NCBI GenBank assembly: GCA_900553355.1 | Contig: USDK01000018.1 | Coordinates: 1 to 46,006 of the forward strand | Length of the DNA stretch: 46,006 bases | From: an uncultured Lachnospiraceae bacterium | GTDB taxonomy: Bacteria; Bacillota; Clostridia; Lachnospirales; Lachnospiraceae | Direction of reading: 5' to 3' | Shown here: positions 1 to 8,794 of the stretch, one piece after another | Position numbering within the stretch: position 1 is the first letter of the stretch | Layout: each line of letters begins with the position of its first letter | The notes under the pieces: model-generated | The model's input: only the letters and a program-made list of their open reading frames with translations | Databases searched by the model: none | What the model was told of the DNA's origin: nothing | Translations under genes and position numbers: made by a program

Positions 1-77
1 TTTATATTTTTTTCACTGTCTACTTGACGGGGAGCACACCAAAGTGTACGTCCCCGTCTGCGTTTTGCCCTGTCCCT
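1..77 (-). repeat. Dispersed GGGGACG-type repeat, left-end copy
   Basis: Read on the minus strand, this stretch follows the ABC exporter stop codon. It holds a hairpin with 8-base arms (26-33 and 51-58) and ends in an A-rich tail. Bases 1-41 are the exact reverse complement of 45954-45994 at the other window end. The repeat runs into the window edge, so its outer border is not visible. It may double as a transcript-end hairpin for the ABC operon, but no U-tract follows it directly. Confidence 0.8.
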
Positions 78-1985
78 CTAGGACAGTTCCAGTTTCCCGG
101 TATAGAGCTGATAATAGGTTCCGTGCTGGGCGATCAGATCTTCATGATCACCTCGTTCAATAATGCGCCCATGCTCCAGTACCATGATCGCATCACTGTT
201 GCGAATGGTGGAAAGTCTGTGGGCAATGACAAATACAGTTCGTCCCTTCATCAGGTTATCCATTCCCTTCTGGACAATGCTCTCCGTTCTTGTATCGATA
301 CTGGAAGTTGCTTCATCCAGGATCAGTACCGGAGGATCTGCAATGGCTGCCCTGGCAATGGCAAGAAGCTGTCTCTGTCCCTGGGAAAGTTCTTCTCCGT
401 CTCCGGTCAGCATGGTATCATATCCCTTTGACAGCATCTTGATGAACTGATCTGCATGAGCCAGTTTTGCTGCATTGTATACTTCTTCGTCTGTGGCATC
501 CAGTTTACCATAACGGATATTTTCCATGATTGTGCCGGTAAACAAATGTGTATCCTGCAGTACGATTCCAAGAGAATGCCGCAGGTCTGCCTTCTTGATC
601 TTATTAATATTGATCCCGTCATAACGGATCTTTCCATCCTGTACATCATAGAACCGGTTGATCAGGTTGGTAATCGTCGTTTTTCCTGCCCCGGTAGAAC
701 CGACAAACGCCAGCTTCTGTCCTGGCTTCGCATAAAGTGTCAGGTCATGGAGCACCATATGATCCGGTTCATATCCAAAGGACATGTCAAAGAATCTCAC
801 ATCGCCTTTCAGCTCGGTATACGTAACTGTCCCGTCTGCCTGATGCGGATGCTTCCATGCCCACATGCCGGTACGCTCACTGCACTCGACAATCTCACCG
901 TTTTCATCTTTTCTTGCATTCACCAGCGTTACATATCCTTCATCTGTTTCCGGTTCCTCATCCATCAGATTGAAGATCCGCTCCGCGCCGGCCAGCGCCA
1001 TGATAATAGAGTTAAACTGCTGTGCCACCTGCATGAACGGCTGAGTAAAGCTTTTGGTAAACTGAAGATAAGACGCCATGACTCCAAGGGTAATATTTCC
1101 AATTCCCATAACAGACAGGAACCCTCCCAGAACTGCTGTCAGGACGAACTGCAGGTTTCCGATATTGCCAATGATCGGGCCCATAATACTTGCAAACGTA
1201 TGGGCGTTTGCCGCACTTTCAAACAGCTTTTCATTCAGAGCATCAAATTCCTGCTCGGACTCTCTCTCGTGGTTAAATACTTTAACCACTCTCTGTCCAT
1301 TCATTCTCTCTTCCACAAAACCTGTGATATTTGCCAGATCCAGCTGCTGACGGATGAAATATTTTCCACTGTTTCCTCCGATCACTCTGGATACCGCGAT
1401 CATCAAAAGGATCACCACAATCGCAAGAACCGTCAGGATCGGACTCAGAACCAGCATTGCGATAAAAGTTACCACAATCATCAGCGCCGACATCAGCACC
1501 TGCGGAATAGACTGGTTGATCATCTGCCGCAGTGTATCGGTATCATTGGTATAAAGACTCATGATGGATCCGTTGGTATGCTGGTCAAAATAACGGATCG
1601 GAAGCTTCTGCATATGCTCGAACATCTCGTCACGGACTCTCTTTAAGACTCCCTGCCCGATCACAACCATCAGTCTGGTGTAGAGGAAAGTAGCCGCCAC
1701 ACCGCAGGCGAAGATGATGCCTAAGACAGTGATCGCTTTATAAAGCTCCGAAAAATCCGGATCCTTATGCCCGATCAACGGGATAATGAAATCATCCAGA
1801 AGATATTTCAGTGACAAGGAAACGGAGATGCTGGCAATGGAACTTACAAGGATACAGAATAAAACCAGGACAAACTGTACCTTATATGTGCTGGTCACAT
1901 ATCCAAGCAGCCTTTTTGCTGTCTTTATGGTATCTTTGGTTACTGCAGGCTTTCCGCCCGGAGCTGCCTGTTCTCTACTCATCAT
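78..1985 (-). CDS. Heterodimeric ABC exporter, subunit with canonical Walker B
   Basis: A 635-residue type IV ABC exporter half: transmembrane domain in about residues 25-330, nucleotide-binding domain in about 395-635. Walker A GSTGAGKTT is at 429-437 and Walker B VLILDE, with the catalytic Glu558, at 553-558. The H-loop His589 is present. The signature is LSQGQ (533-537) instead of LSGGQ. Residues 350-390 are a linker insertion between the two domains. It overlaps the partner subunit by 11 bases and probably pairs with it as an LmrCD/BmrCD-like multidrug or peptide exporter. The start could be either of two adjacent ATG codons. The substrate is not predictable from sequence; regulation by the upstream MarR gene is inferred from the shared operon. 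Confidence 0.93.
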   Translation of the reverse strand: MMSREQAAPGGKPAVTKDTIKTAKRLLGYVTSTYKVQFVLVLFCILVSSIASISVSLSLKYLLDDFIIPLIGHKDPDFSELYKAITVLGIIFACGVAATFLYTRLMVVIGQGVLKRVRDEMFEHMQKLPIRYFDQHTNGSIMSLYTNDTDTLRQMINQSIPQVLMSALMIVVTFIAMLVLSPILTVLAIVVILLMIAVSRVIGGNSGKYFIRQQLDLANITGFVEERMNGQRVVKVFNHERESEQEFDALNEKLFESAANAHTFASIMGPIIGNIGNLQFVLTAVLGGFLSVMGIGNITLGVMASYLQFTKSFTQPFMQVAQQFNSIIMALAGAERIFNLMDEEPETDEGYVTLVNARKDENGEIVECSERTGMWAWKHPHQADGTVTYTELKGDVRFFDMSFGYEPDHMVLHDLTLYAKPGQKLAFVGSTGAGKTTITNLINRFYDVQDGKIRYDGININKIKKADLRHSLGIVLQDTHLFTGTIMENIRYGKLDATDEEVYNAAKLAHADQFIKMLSKGYDTMLTGDGEELSQGQRQLLAIARAAIADPPVLILDEATSSIDTRTESIVQKGMDNLMKGRTVFVIAHRLSTIRNSDAIMVLEHGRIIERGDHEDLIAQHGTYYQLYTGKLELS

Positions 1986-3708
1986 CCTCTCCTCCTCTCA
2001 CCTGTGATTCATAAACCTCCCGGTAAATCTTATTATTCTTAAGAAGCTCTTCGGAAGTTCCGATGCCGTTGATCTCGCCATTTTCCATAACGATGATCAT
2101 ATCCGCATCTTCTACGGAAGAAATCCTCTGTGCAATAATAATCTTGGTCGTATCCGGGATCTCCTCTCTGAATGCCTTGCGGATCAGGGCGTCCGTCCTG
2201 GTATCTACAGCACTGGTAGAATCATCCAGAATCAGGATTTTCGGCTTTTTAAGAAGCGCCCTTGCAATACAAAGCCTCTGCTTTTGTCCGCCGGATACAT
2301 TATTTCCGCCTTCCACGATCATTGTATGGTAACCTGACGGAAATTCCCTGATAAAGCCGTCAGCCTGTGCAAGCTGGCAGACTCTCTGTACTTCCTCATT
2401 GCTTGCATTCTCATCCCCCCACCGGATATTCTCATAAATGCTTCCGGTAAACAGGACGTTTTTCTGCAACACCATGGATACCTGGTCTCTTAATTTTTCC
2501 AGATTATATCTGCGGACATCATTTCCGCCGACCTTGACACAGCCGCGAGTCACATCATAAAGCCTCGGTATCAGCTGCACCAGAGTAGACTTTGCGCTTC
2601 CGGTTCCGCCGATCACGCCGACCACCTGGCCGCTTTTAATATGCAGGCTGACATCCTTTAAAGAAAGGTTTCCATCCTCACCGGCATAGCTGAAATCTAC
2701 ATGTTCGAAATCAATATCTCCATTCGGCACTTCGGTCAGCGCATCCGGAACATCCTCCATCTCCGGCACTTCCTCCAGTACCTCTTTAATACGGTCAGAA
2801 GAAGCCTCTGCGATCATAATCATTACGAACACGAAGGATACCATCATCAGCGACATCAGAATCTGCATGGCATATACCATGATACTGGTCAGCTCTCCGG
2901 TCTGCATGGTTCCATACACGATGTCCTCTCCCCCCATCAGCACGATGGCGAGTACAACTGTATACATAACAAAGTTCATAACCGGGGAGTTCCACGCTAC
3001 GATCTTCTCCGCCTTTGTAAACAGATCAAATACCTTCAGAGAAATCTTGTGGAATTTCTCATTTTCATGATCTTCTCTTACATATGCCTTTACTACCCTG
3101 GCTGCATTGACATTTTCCTGCACAGTATTGTTGAGAATATCATACTCGTCAAATACCTGGATAAAATGTGGATGAGCTTTCTTGGCAATAAAGATCAGGA
3201 CACCTCCGAGAATCGGGATCGTGATCAACATCAGGCAGGCAATCTTCATGCTGATCGTTGCCGTCATGATCCAGGACAGTACCACCATGATCGGCGCTCT
3301 GGCCAGCATACGGATGGTAAACATAAACGCCATCTGTACATTCGTAATATCTGTCGTCAGTCTGGTCACCAGACTGGAGGTAGAAAAATGGTCGATATTT
3401 CCGAAGGAAAAATCCTGGATCTTGTAAAAAATATCGTGCCGCAGATTTTTTGCATAACCGGCCGCTGCCACTGCAGCCACCTGCCCTGCTTTCGCTCCGA
3501 AAAAGAGCGATACCATGGCCATAATGACCAGTATGATTCCCATTTTGATGATGTAGTCCATGTCGCCGTTCATGATCCCCACATCAATGATATTGGCCAT
3601 CAGAAGCGGGATCAGAACTTCCAGCAGCACTTCCAGTGTTACCAGAACCGGCGCGATAAAAGCCTGCTTTTTATATTCCCTTACGGACTTTAATAACTTT
3701 CGGTTCAT
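1975..3708 (-). CDS. Heterodimeric ABC exporter, subunit with degenerate ATPase site
   Basis: A 577-residue exporter half: six predicted membrane helices in about residues 15-300 and an ATPase domain from about 330. Walker A is GGTGSAKST (367-375), the signature is canonical VSGGQ (471-475), but Walker B ends in Asp496 (ILILDD) where the catalytic Glu normally sits, and the H-loop His is Gln527. In heterodimeric exporters one composite site is degenerate. Here this subunit's Walker B would face the partner's altered LSQGQ, and its good VSGGQ would face the partner's good Walker B, so the two genes complement each other. It lies 24 bases after the MarR gene and overlaps the next subunit. Confidence 0.93.
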   Translation of the reverse strand: MNRKLLKSVREYKKQAFIAPVLVTLEVLLEVLIPLLMANIIDVGIMNGDMDYIIKMGIILVIMAMVSLFFGAKAGQVAAVAAAGYAKNLRHDIFYKIQDFSFGNIDHFSTSSLVTRLTTDITNVQMAFMFTIRMLARAPIMVVLSWIMTATISMKIACLMLITIPILGGVLIFIAKKAHPHFIQVFDEYDILNNTVQENVNAARVVKAYVREDHENEKFHKISLKVFDLFTKAEKIVAWNSPVMNFVMYTVVLAIVLMGGEDIVYGTMQTGELTSIMVYAMQILMSLMMVSFVFVMIMIAEASSDRIKEVLEEVPEMEDVPDALTEVPNGDIDFEHVDFSYAGEDGNLSLKDVSLHIKSGQVVGVIGGTGSAKSTLVQLIPRLYDVTRGCVKVGGNDVRRYNLEKLRDQVSMVLQKNVLFTGSIYENIRWGDENASNEEVQRVCQLAQADGFIREFPSGYHTMIVEGGNNVSGGQKQRLCIARALLKKPKILILDDSTSAVDTRTDALIRKAFREEIPDTTKIIIAQRISSVEDADMIIVMENGEINGIGTSEELLKNNKIYREVYESQVRGGEDDE

Positions 3709-3732
3709 CGCTTTTGTCTCTTCCTTTCCTTT

Positions 3733-4176
3733 TTATTTCTTTTCCTTTTCCCAGGCGGTCAGATTTGCGGAAATCTGCTTCAATACCCTGAAAAATGTCT
3801 GCATATCCTCTTCCGGGATTCCCTCGCGGATCCTCTCTTCGGCCCGTTCGATGGAAGAAAGCAGCTGATGCCTTAAGCATACTGCCTTCCCGGTGGGAGT
3901 AATCTTTTTCATTCTGGCATCTTCTCTTGCACATTCCCGGCAGATATACCCTTTCTTCTCCAGAAGCCTGAGATTTTCCGAAGCGGTAGATCTGCGGACT
4001 TTAAATTCTTTTTCCAGATCTTTCTGATATAAGTCCCGCTGCATAGTTTCGAACAAAATAAAATGCAGAATATTCTTCTGCAAAATCGTTAGATCTCCCG
4101 GCTCATCCTGCCAGAAAATCTGTCTTTTTAATTGATGGGATACGCGACTGACCCACTTTCCCACTGCATCTCCCAT
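3733..4176 (-). CDS. MarR-family transcriptional regulator
   Basis: A 147-residue winged-helix protein. The helix-turn-helix and wing lie at about residues 45-100, including the recognition stretch VRRSTASENLRLLEKKGYI followed by basic wing residues. Flanking helices form the usual MarR dimer region. It is first in an operon with the two exporter subunits, behind a strong promoter with a palindrome just downstream of the -10. That arrangement is typical of an autoregulated drug- or ligand-responsive repressor. The start ATG at 4176 has a GGGGTGA ribosome site. The ligand is unknown. Confidence 0.9.
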   Translation of the reverse strand: MGDAVGKWVSRVSHQLKRQIFWQDEPGDLTILQKNILHFILFETMQRDLYQKDLEKEFKVRRSTASENLRLLEKKGYICRECAREDARMKKITPTGKAVCLRHQLLSSIERAEERIREGIPEEDMQTFFRVLKQISANLTAWEKEKK

Positions 4177-4210
4177 GTTCTTATCACCCCTGTCTGATTC
4201 ATTCGGCTCC

Positions 4211-4230
4211 TAACAGTTCGGTAACTAACA
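4211..4230. promoter_or_regulatory. Candidate MarR operator
   Basis: A palindrome AGTT-cggt-AACT (4215-4226), flanked by TAAC and AAC on the plus strand, lies just downstream of the marR -10 box, about where transcription starts. The position suits autorepression by the MarR protein. Binding is inferred from position and symmetry only. Confidence 0.55.
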
Positions 4231-4235
4231 ATAAT

Positions 4236-4264
4236 ATACTATCTTCCTTTTTTTTAGATGTCAA
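4236..4264 (-). promoter_or_regulatory. Promoter of marR-ABC exporter operon
   Basis: TTGACA (4264-4259), a 17-base spacer and TAGTAT (4241-4236) on the minus strand, ahead of the MarR gene. The match to a sigma-A promoter is close to consensus. Confidence 0.8.
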
Positions 4265-4289
4265 CCGTTTTTTGATAAAATTTCTCCTC

Positions 4290-4341
4290 AAAAAACGACA
4301 AAATCAGAGGCGGAAATTTATCAATGATTTCCGCCTCTGAT
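4290..4341 (-). terminator. Terminator after B3/B4-domain gene
   Basis: A 15-base perfect stem (4303-4317 with 4327-4341) is followed on the minus strand by TTTGTCGTTTTTT. It lies between the B3/B4 gene and the marR promoter. Confidence 0.85.
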
Positions 4342-4361
4342 CTTACATTTGTTTTCTCATT

Positions 4362-5030
4362 TTATTCTACGATCCAGCTCTCAAGTCCTTCCGCACCGGC
4401 ATACAGTTCCAGATATTTTCCCCCGTATTCCATGGCTTTTTCCAGCTCCTTCCTTTCGGAAAAGCAGTAGATCAGGGTCAGCACCTCTTTGGTATCTTCC
4501 GTGATCATCGCCCGTCTGGAATCACTGGTGGAGCTTCCTACCGCCCCTTTCTCATCCGCAAGAACGGGAAGCGACTCGATATGAATCTCATCCTTACCAA
4601 TCCCCTGGTATGTCTCATTCGAACGTCCGATCCGGAAAATCAGATCTTCCCCCAGATGAGCTGTATCATAGGACCCGACAGAAAAGCCGGATTCGATGGA
4701 GATGAGATTATTTGTATCTACTACAGTATTGACTTCATAAAGGCCTTTTCCCTGTCCGATGCGCCGGATCAATGCCTCTGATGATACGCGGTAGCGGCTG
4801 GGGTCTTTTCCAAATACCTTGTACGCCGCCCGGGATTCTCTGATGTTGGGTATCTCATTCACCCCGTAATCAAAAATCTCATCCTTTACTCTCTTAAAAA
4901 TATCCTTTTTCAGATATTTCCACATTTCTTCATTTTTCTTTTCCACACTGACCCGGTACCAAAAACAGCCCACTCTGGTATCCGGCCAAAGTTCCTTCAT
5001 CTTTTGGTCAATCTTCAGCTCTTTTTTCAT
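4362..5030 (-). CDS. B3/B4 (tRNA synthetase editing-like) domain protein
   Basis: A 222-residue protein resembling the free-standing B3/B4 domain, the fold used as the editing module of phenylalanyl-tRNA synthetase beta. The recognisable core is about residues 50-185: the IPNIRESRAAYKVFGKDPSRYRVSSEAL type region, a VNTVVDTNNLISIESGFSVG-like strand and the late GSSTSDSRRAMIT segment. Stand-alone members are widespread in Clostridia. Their role is not established; trans-editing of mischarged tRNA is a guess from the fold. It starts with ATG at 5030 after GAGGTG and lies 35 bases after degV on the same strand, so the two are probably cotranscribed. Confidence 0.75.
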   Translation of the reverse strand: MKKELKIDQKMKELWPDTRVGCFWYRVSVEKKNEEMWKYLKKDIFKRVKDEIFDYGVNEIPNIRESRAAYKVFGKDPSRYRVSSEALIRRIGQGKGLYEVNTVVDTNNLISIESGFSVGSYDTAHLGEDLIFRIGRSNETYQGIGKDEIHIESLPVLADEKGAVGSSTSDSRRAMITEDTKEVLTLIYCFSERKELEKAMEYGGKYLELYAGAEGLESWIVE

Positions 5031-5065
5031 CCGGCACCTCTTCTTTCTCCAAAATGTACCGGCTG

Positions 5066-5929
5066 CTACCGCTGGCTTCCCATGCAGAATACAGCTACGA
5101 CTCCCGGACCTGTATGACTTCCGATCACCGTTCCGATGTTATTGATCAGGATATTGTCGATCCCCATCTTTTCACGCACCAGACCAGCTACATACTCAGC
5201 ATCCTCCAGACAGTCACCATGTGTAATCATGATAATGTCATTTTCCCAGCCCCTGGCCTGCTCCACGGCCATATCTACAATCTTGTTCAGAGATTTTTTT
5301 CTTCCTCTTTCTTTTCCAATCACCTGAAGTTTTCCCTGATTATCCATGTGGATGATCGGCTTGATCTTCACCATGGTACCTACGACAGCCGTCGCCTTAG
5401 AAATCCGTCCTCCTCTGTGCAGGTGGTTCAGATCATCCACTGTAACATCATGACAGATATGTAACTTGTTTTCTTCTACCCATTCTGCCAGTTCATCGAT
5501 ACTCATGCCCTCGCTTTTTCTCTTCAGTGCATAGTATAAAAGCAGCCCCTCGCCCAGACACGCGCAGAGGGTATCGATTACGATCAGCTTCCGGTCCGGA
5601 TACTCCTCCTTTAACTCTTCTGCCGCGATACGCATACTGTTGTAGGTGCCGCTGAGCCCTGACGAAAATCCCAGATGCAGGATATCCTTTCCTTCCTTCA
5701 GCAAAGGCTCAAAGGACTCCTTTGCCTGTTCCGGATTAATCTGAGTGGTTGTTGCCATCTTTCCTTCTCTCAGCTTCTGAAAAAATTCTTTCGATGACAA
5801 TCCACTCATATCTTCATAAGTCTTATCTTCAATCGTATATTTCAAAGGAAAAACCGGGACATGCCTTTCTTCCAGCCACTCCTTTGGTAAATCTACCGTA
5901 CTGTTCACTGTAATTACATATTCACTCAT
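5066..5929 (-). CDS. DegV family fatty-acid-binding protein
   Basis: A 287-residue protein covering the whole DegV fold. The N-terminal part has NSTVDLP (about 9-15) and the lipid-headgroup loop LGFSSGLSGTYN (about 97-108). The C-terminal lobe has HRGGRIS and a GPG motif near the end (SHTGPGVVAVF). DegV/FakB proteins bind a fatty acid and present it to the kinase FakA; no fakA is in this window, so a FakB role is inferred from family only. A TTGAAT-17-TATAAT promoter and an AAGGAGG ribosome site precede the ATG at 5929. Confidence 0.9.
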   Translation of the reverse strand: MSEYVITVNSTVDLPKEWLEERHVPVFPLKYTIEDKTYEDMSGLSSKEFFQKLREGKMATTTQINPEQAKESFEPLLKEGKDILHLGFSSGLSGTYNSMRIAAEELKEEYPDRKLIVIDTLCACLGEGLLLYYALKRKSEGMSIDELAEWVEENKLHICHDVTVDDLNHLHRGGRISKATAVVGTMVKIKPIIHMDNQGKLQVIGKERGRKKSLNKIVDMAVEQARGWENDIIMITHGDCLEDAEYVAGLVREKMGIDNILINNIGTVIGSHTGPGVVAVFCMGSQR

Positions 5930-5966
5930 AGGATCCTCCTTATGGTACTTTCTGTTTTTCTTCCCT

Positions 5967-5995
5967 ATTATATCATCATTCTCTGCTCAATTCAA
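5967..5995 (-). promoter_or_regulatory. Promoter of degV
   Basis: TTGAAT (5995-5990), 17 bases, TATAAT (5972-5967) on the minus strand. The -35 box overlaps the last codons of the upstream SpoVAF-like gene. Confidence 0.65.
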
Positions 5996-7363
5996 TTTTA
6001 CATTCAGATAATTACGTCCTGATAAAGTCTTATTAAAACAGATGCTGCAAAGGACGATCACACAGCCTGCCGCAAATCCAATCCAGTTAAATAACGCCGT
6101 CAGGATCAACAGGATCAGACGCATAAATTTCAATGCATATCCCAGTTCAAAGTTTGGCTGGGTATAATTGGCAATCGCCACGAAAGCCATATATAACATG
6201 ACTTCCGAATTAAACCAGCCGGACTGTACCGAAAACTCCCCCATAACCAGGCCCGCAATAACACTAAGCGGTGTACTCAGCATACTGGGCGTACTCATGG
6301 CGGCAAGCCGCAGACCATCGATGGCAATTTCCAGCATCAGGAGCTGAAAGATTAAAGGTATATTTACCGTATCCTTCACCGCCACAAAAGCAAAGCTTTC
6401 CGGCAGCCAGTTCAGGTTCTGCATAAAAAGCAGGAATACCGGAGTCAGAAAGACTGTCATCAGTGTGATCAGCCCTCTGGCAAACTTCAGGTACACATTG
6501 GTCAGAGTCGGAAAATAATAATCATTCGCCTCTTCTATAATATCAAAAATAGAGGTGGGCAGGATCATGGCAGACGGAGAATTATCCACCAGGATGACCA
6601 CCTTTCCTTCCAGAAGGCAGGCAGCTGCCGTGTCCGGCCGTTCTGTATATTTGAATTTCGGGAAAGGATTATACCACTTGCGCCGGAAGAGACACTCTGC
6701 CAGACTCTGTTGATTCATCCGAAGATCTCCTACTTTAATCTCCCGGATCCTTCTGGTTACATTCTCAAGAAGCGCCTTGTCCACGCGGTCGCTCATGTAA
6801 CACACCGCCACGTCTGTCCGGGAGCTTTCGCCCACCTCCTGCATTTCCATGATCAGATGAGGATCCCGGATACGCCTTCGCATCAGAGCCGTATTAAACA
6901 CAATCGTTTCTACAAAACCATCCCTGGATCCTCGCAGCGATTTATCCTTTGATGGTTCATCCACGCTTCTGGCCGGATAGGTCCGGCAGTCAATGGCTAT
7001 GCACCCCTCATATCCATCGACAAAAAGGCAGGTAACACCAGACAGTACATTCCGGAGGACCGCGTCAAAATCTTCCAGCACCTCTACTTCCACATAGGGA
7101 AGACAGATCCTGGTAAACTGCGCCGCATCCGCCGGCATTTCATCTTCCTTTACCTTCATCATCGAATCCATCACTTTCAACATGACCTCGTCTTTGGTAA
7201 ACCCGTCAATAAAATAAAAAGACGCCATTCTCCCTCCGATCATCATGTCTCTCTGGATCAGGTCAAAGCTCTCCTTCACCGGAAGGATCTGGTTCATGTA
7301 AGCGGTATTCTCTTCCCTGGAAGCACTGATTTTCTTTTGCTGCATCTCTTTTTTCTCCGGCAT
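5987..7363 (-). CDS. spoVAF: SpoVAF-like spore germination protein (GerA family)
   Basis: A 458-residue GerA-family protein: a soluble N-terminal half (about 1-240) with the GLRMN-like and PDTAAACLLEGKVVILVDNSP segments, then about five to six membrane helices (about 280-445). The membrane part contains PSMLSTPLSVIAGLVMGEF and MLYMAFVAIANYTQPNFELG, which read as SpoVAF rather than as the GerA subunit of a nutrient receptor. In Bacillus, SpoVAF sits in the spoVA operon and aids ion release in germination. Here it stands alone, without spoVA or gerB/gerC genes beside it. A GAATA / TATTCTA pair upstream resembles a forespore sigma-G promoter. Confidence 0.82.
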   Translation of the reverse strand: MPEKKEMQQKKISASREENTAYMNQILPVKESFDLIQRDMMIGGRMASFYFIDGFTKDEVMLKVMDSMMKVKEDEMPADAAQFTRICLPYVEVEVLEDFDAVLRNVLSGVTCLFVDGYEGCIAIDCRTYPARSVDEPSKDKSLRGSRDGFVETIVFNTALMRRRIRDPHLIMEMQEVGESSRTDVAVCYMSDRVDKALLENVTRRIREIKVGDLRMNQQSLAECLFRRKWYNPFPKFKYTERPDTAAACLLEGKVVILVDNSPSAMILPTSIFDIIEEANDYYFPTLTNVYLKFARGLITLMTVFLTPVFLLFMQNLNWLPESFAFVAVKDTVNIPLIFQLLMLEIAIDGLRLAAMSTPSMLSTPLSVIAGLVMGEFSVQSGWFNSEVMLYMAFVAIANYTQPNFELGYALKFMRLILLILTALFNWIGFAAGCVIVLCSICFNKTLSGRNYLNVKLN

Positions 7364-7399
7364 CGTTTCATTCTCCTTTATCCAGTCTTCATATCTGTA

Positions 7400-7432
7400 A
7401 CGTAGAATAACCGATATTCCAGAAAATTATTC
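7400..7432 (-). promoter_or_regulatory. Candidate sigma-G-type promoter of spoVAF-like gene
   Basis: On the minus strand GAATA (about 7432-7428), 18 bases, then TATTCTA. The forespore sigma-G consensus is roughly GHATR with CATNNTA, so the -10 has one mismatch. The idea rests on the spore role of the gene and is weak on sequence alone. Confidence 0.35.
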
Positions 7433-7465
7433 AAAAAAAGGACTGGCAGCTTGCCAATCCTTTTT
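7433..7465 (-). terminator. Terminator after dut
   Basis: 12-base arms (7437-7448 and 7452-7463) with one mismatch and a 3-base loop, followed on the minus strand by a run of seven T. It closes the Trp transporter-dut transcription unit. Confidence 0.85.
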
Positions 7466-7474
7466 ATTTCATTT

Positions 7475-7999
7475 CTATATCTGCTTGCCTGTCGTGCTTC
7501 CAAATCCACCGTTTCGGATCGTTGTCACTTCATCATCCACCGTAATCCCGTATTCCACAAAAATCCCCTGCATGAATCCGGTGCCGGATTCCAGTTCTAC
7601 TACCTTTCCCTCTCTGCTGTCATTGGTAAGCTTGGCAAAGATATGTCCTTCATTATCTGATCCGTAATAATCACTGTCGATAATCCCGACTGTATTATTC
7701 AGCTGCAGCCTGTATTTGAATCCCAGTCCGCTCCTTGGATAACATTTCAGAACCCAGTCCTGATCCATTTTTACCCGGATCCCGGTAGGAATCTTAACCG
7801 TCTCTCCCGGGTGAATGGTCAGAGGAACCGGCGTATAAAAATCATATCCTGCGGAACCGGCCGTTGCTCTCCGTGGTAATCTGATCTCTTCATATATCTT
7901 TTGCAGTTGTTCTTCTTTTTCCGGGCCGAAGGAATCCTCATATCCCTCCCGGAACTGTTCAAAACTTACCTTTTCAAACCTGGCGATTCTTTTTGCCAT
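7475..7999 (-). CDS. dut: dUTP diphosphatase
   Basis: A 174-residue trimeric-type dUTPase, which hydrolyses dUTP to dUMP and pyrophosphate to keep uracil out of DNA. All five motifs are visible: AGYDFY (about 49-54), PRSGLG (about 88-93), GIIDSDYYGS (about 104-113), the GFMQGIFVEY region and RNGGFGSTTG at the C-terminus. The first 40 residues are a helical N-terminal extension compared with the roughly 145-residue minimal enzyme. It follows the ABC ATPase gene by 21 bases with its own AGGAGG site and is probably the last gene of the tryptophan-T-box operon. No functional link to tryptophan is obvious. Confidence 0.92.
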   Translation of the reverse strand: MAKRIARFEKVSFEQFREGYEDSFGPEKEEQLQKIYEEIRLPRRATAGSAGYDFYTPVPLTIHPGETVKIPTGIRVKMDQDWVLKCYPRSGLGFKYRLQLNNTVGIIDSDYYGSDNEGHIFAKLTNDSREGKVVELESGTGFMQGIFVEYGITVDDEVTTIRNGGFGSTTGKQI

Positions 8000-8020
8000 A
8001 TCTGTATCCTCCTGCTATAT

Positions 8021-8794
8021 CTAGTTGCCGCATTCAATGCTGATCTCGTTGAAGAGAGTCAGGATGTCCTCTACCGACAGCTGCTTCTTTTCTTCTCCCT
8101 TTTTGTCCAGGATGACCTTACCTTCATGCATCATGATCAGACGGTTTCCATATTCTACTGCATATCGCAGATTATGCGTCACCATGATCGTGGTCAGATT
8201 CTTTTCTTTCACGATCTTATCTGTCAGTTCCATGATCAGTTCTGCCGTCTTCGGATCCAAAGCAGCAGTATGCTCATCCAGGATCAGGAACTCGATGGGC
8301 GTCATTGTGGACATCAAAAGAGCCATGGCCTGCCGCTGCCCTCCTGAAAGTGCTCCCACCTTTACATCCAGTTTGTCTTCCAGCCCCAGATTCAACTGTC
8401 TTAACTGTTCCCGGTATGTGTCAATGCGGGCACGATTCGTTCCTCTTCCAAGACCATAGATCTTTCCTTTATTATCCGCAAGAGACATGTTTTCCAGAAT
8501 CGTCATCGACGGGCAGGTCCCCACGGCCGGATTCTGATAGACACGGCCGATCCTGGCGTTGCGCCGGAACTCTTTTTCTTTTGTAATATCCTTCCCGTTG
8601 ATAAGGATCTGTCCGGACTCTGCCGGAATGCTTCCACAGATAATATTCAGCATGGAAGTCTTTCCAGATCCGTTACTTCCGACTACAGACAGGAACTCTC
8701 CCTGGTCTATCTTCAGATTAAAATTCTGAAAGAGACACATCTCATTGACTGTGCCCGGATTATAATATTTATGAATACCTTTTAACTCAAGCAT
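8021..8794 (-). CDS. trpZ: ABC importer ATPase, tryptophan T-box operon
   Basis: A 257-residue ATP-binding subunit with Walker A GSNGSGKTS (about 39-47), a Q-loop, signature LSGGQRQ (about 148-154) and Walker B LILDEHTAALD (about 170-180), where His follows the catalytic Glu. It overlaps the permease gene by 8 bases. Together with the permease and the substrate-binding lipoprotein it forms the importer type annotated TrpXYZ in Firmicutes. The symbol rests on the UGG specifier in the upstream T-box; the protein family alone would not give the substrate. Confidence 0.85.
   Translation of the reverse strand: MLELKGIHKYYNPGTVNEMCLFQNFNLKIDQGEFLSVVGSNGSGKTSMLNIICGSIPAESGQILINGKDITKEKEFRRNARIGRVYQNPAVGTCPSMTILENMSLADNKGKIYGLGRGTNRARIDTYREQLRQLNLGLEDKLDVKVGALSGGQRQAMALLMSTMTPIEFLILDEHTAALDPKTAELIMELTDKIVKEKNLTTIMVTHNLRYAVEYGNRLIMMHEGKVILDKKGEEKKQLSVEDILTLFNEISIECGN

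Noticed and set aside
456..1646. Long open frame of 396 codons on the plus strand
   Set aside because: It lies opposite the ABC exporter gene, has no good ribosome site, and its translation has no family-like pattern. Similar long opposite-strand frames at 2701-3693, 23944-24756, 37669-38379, 39346-40371 and 43549-44376 were left out for the same reason.
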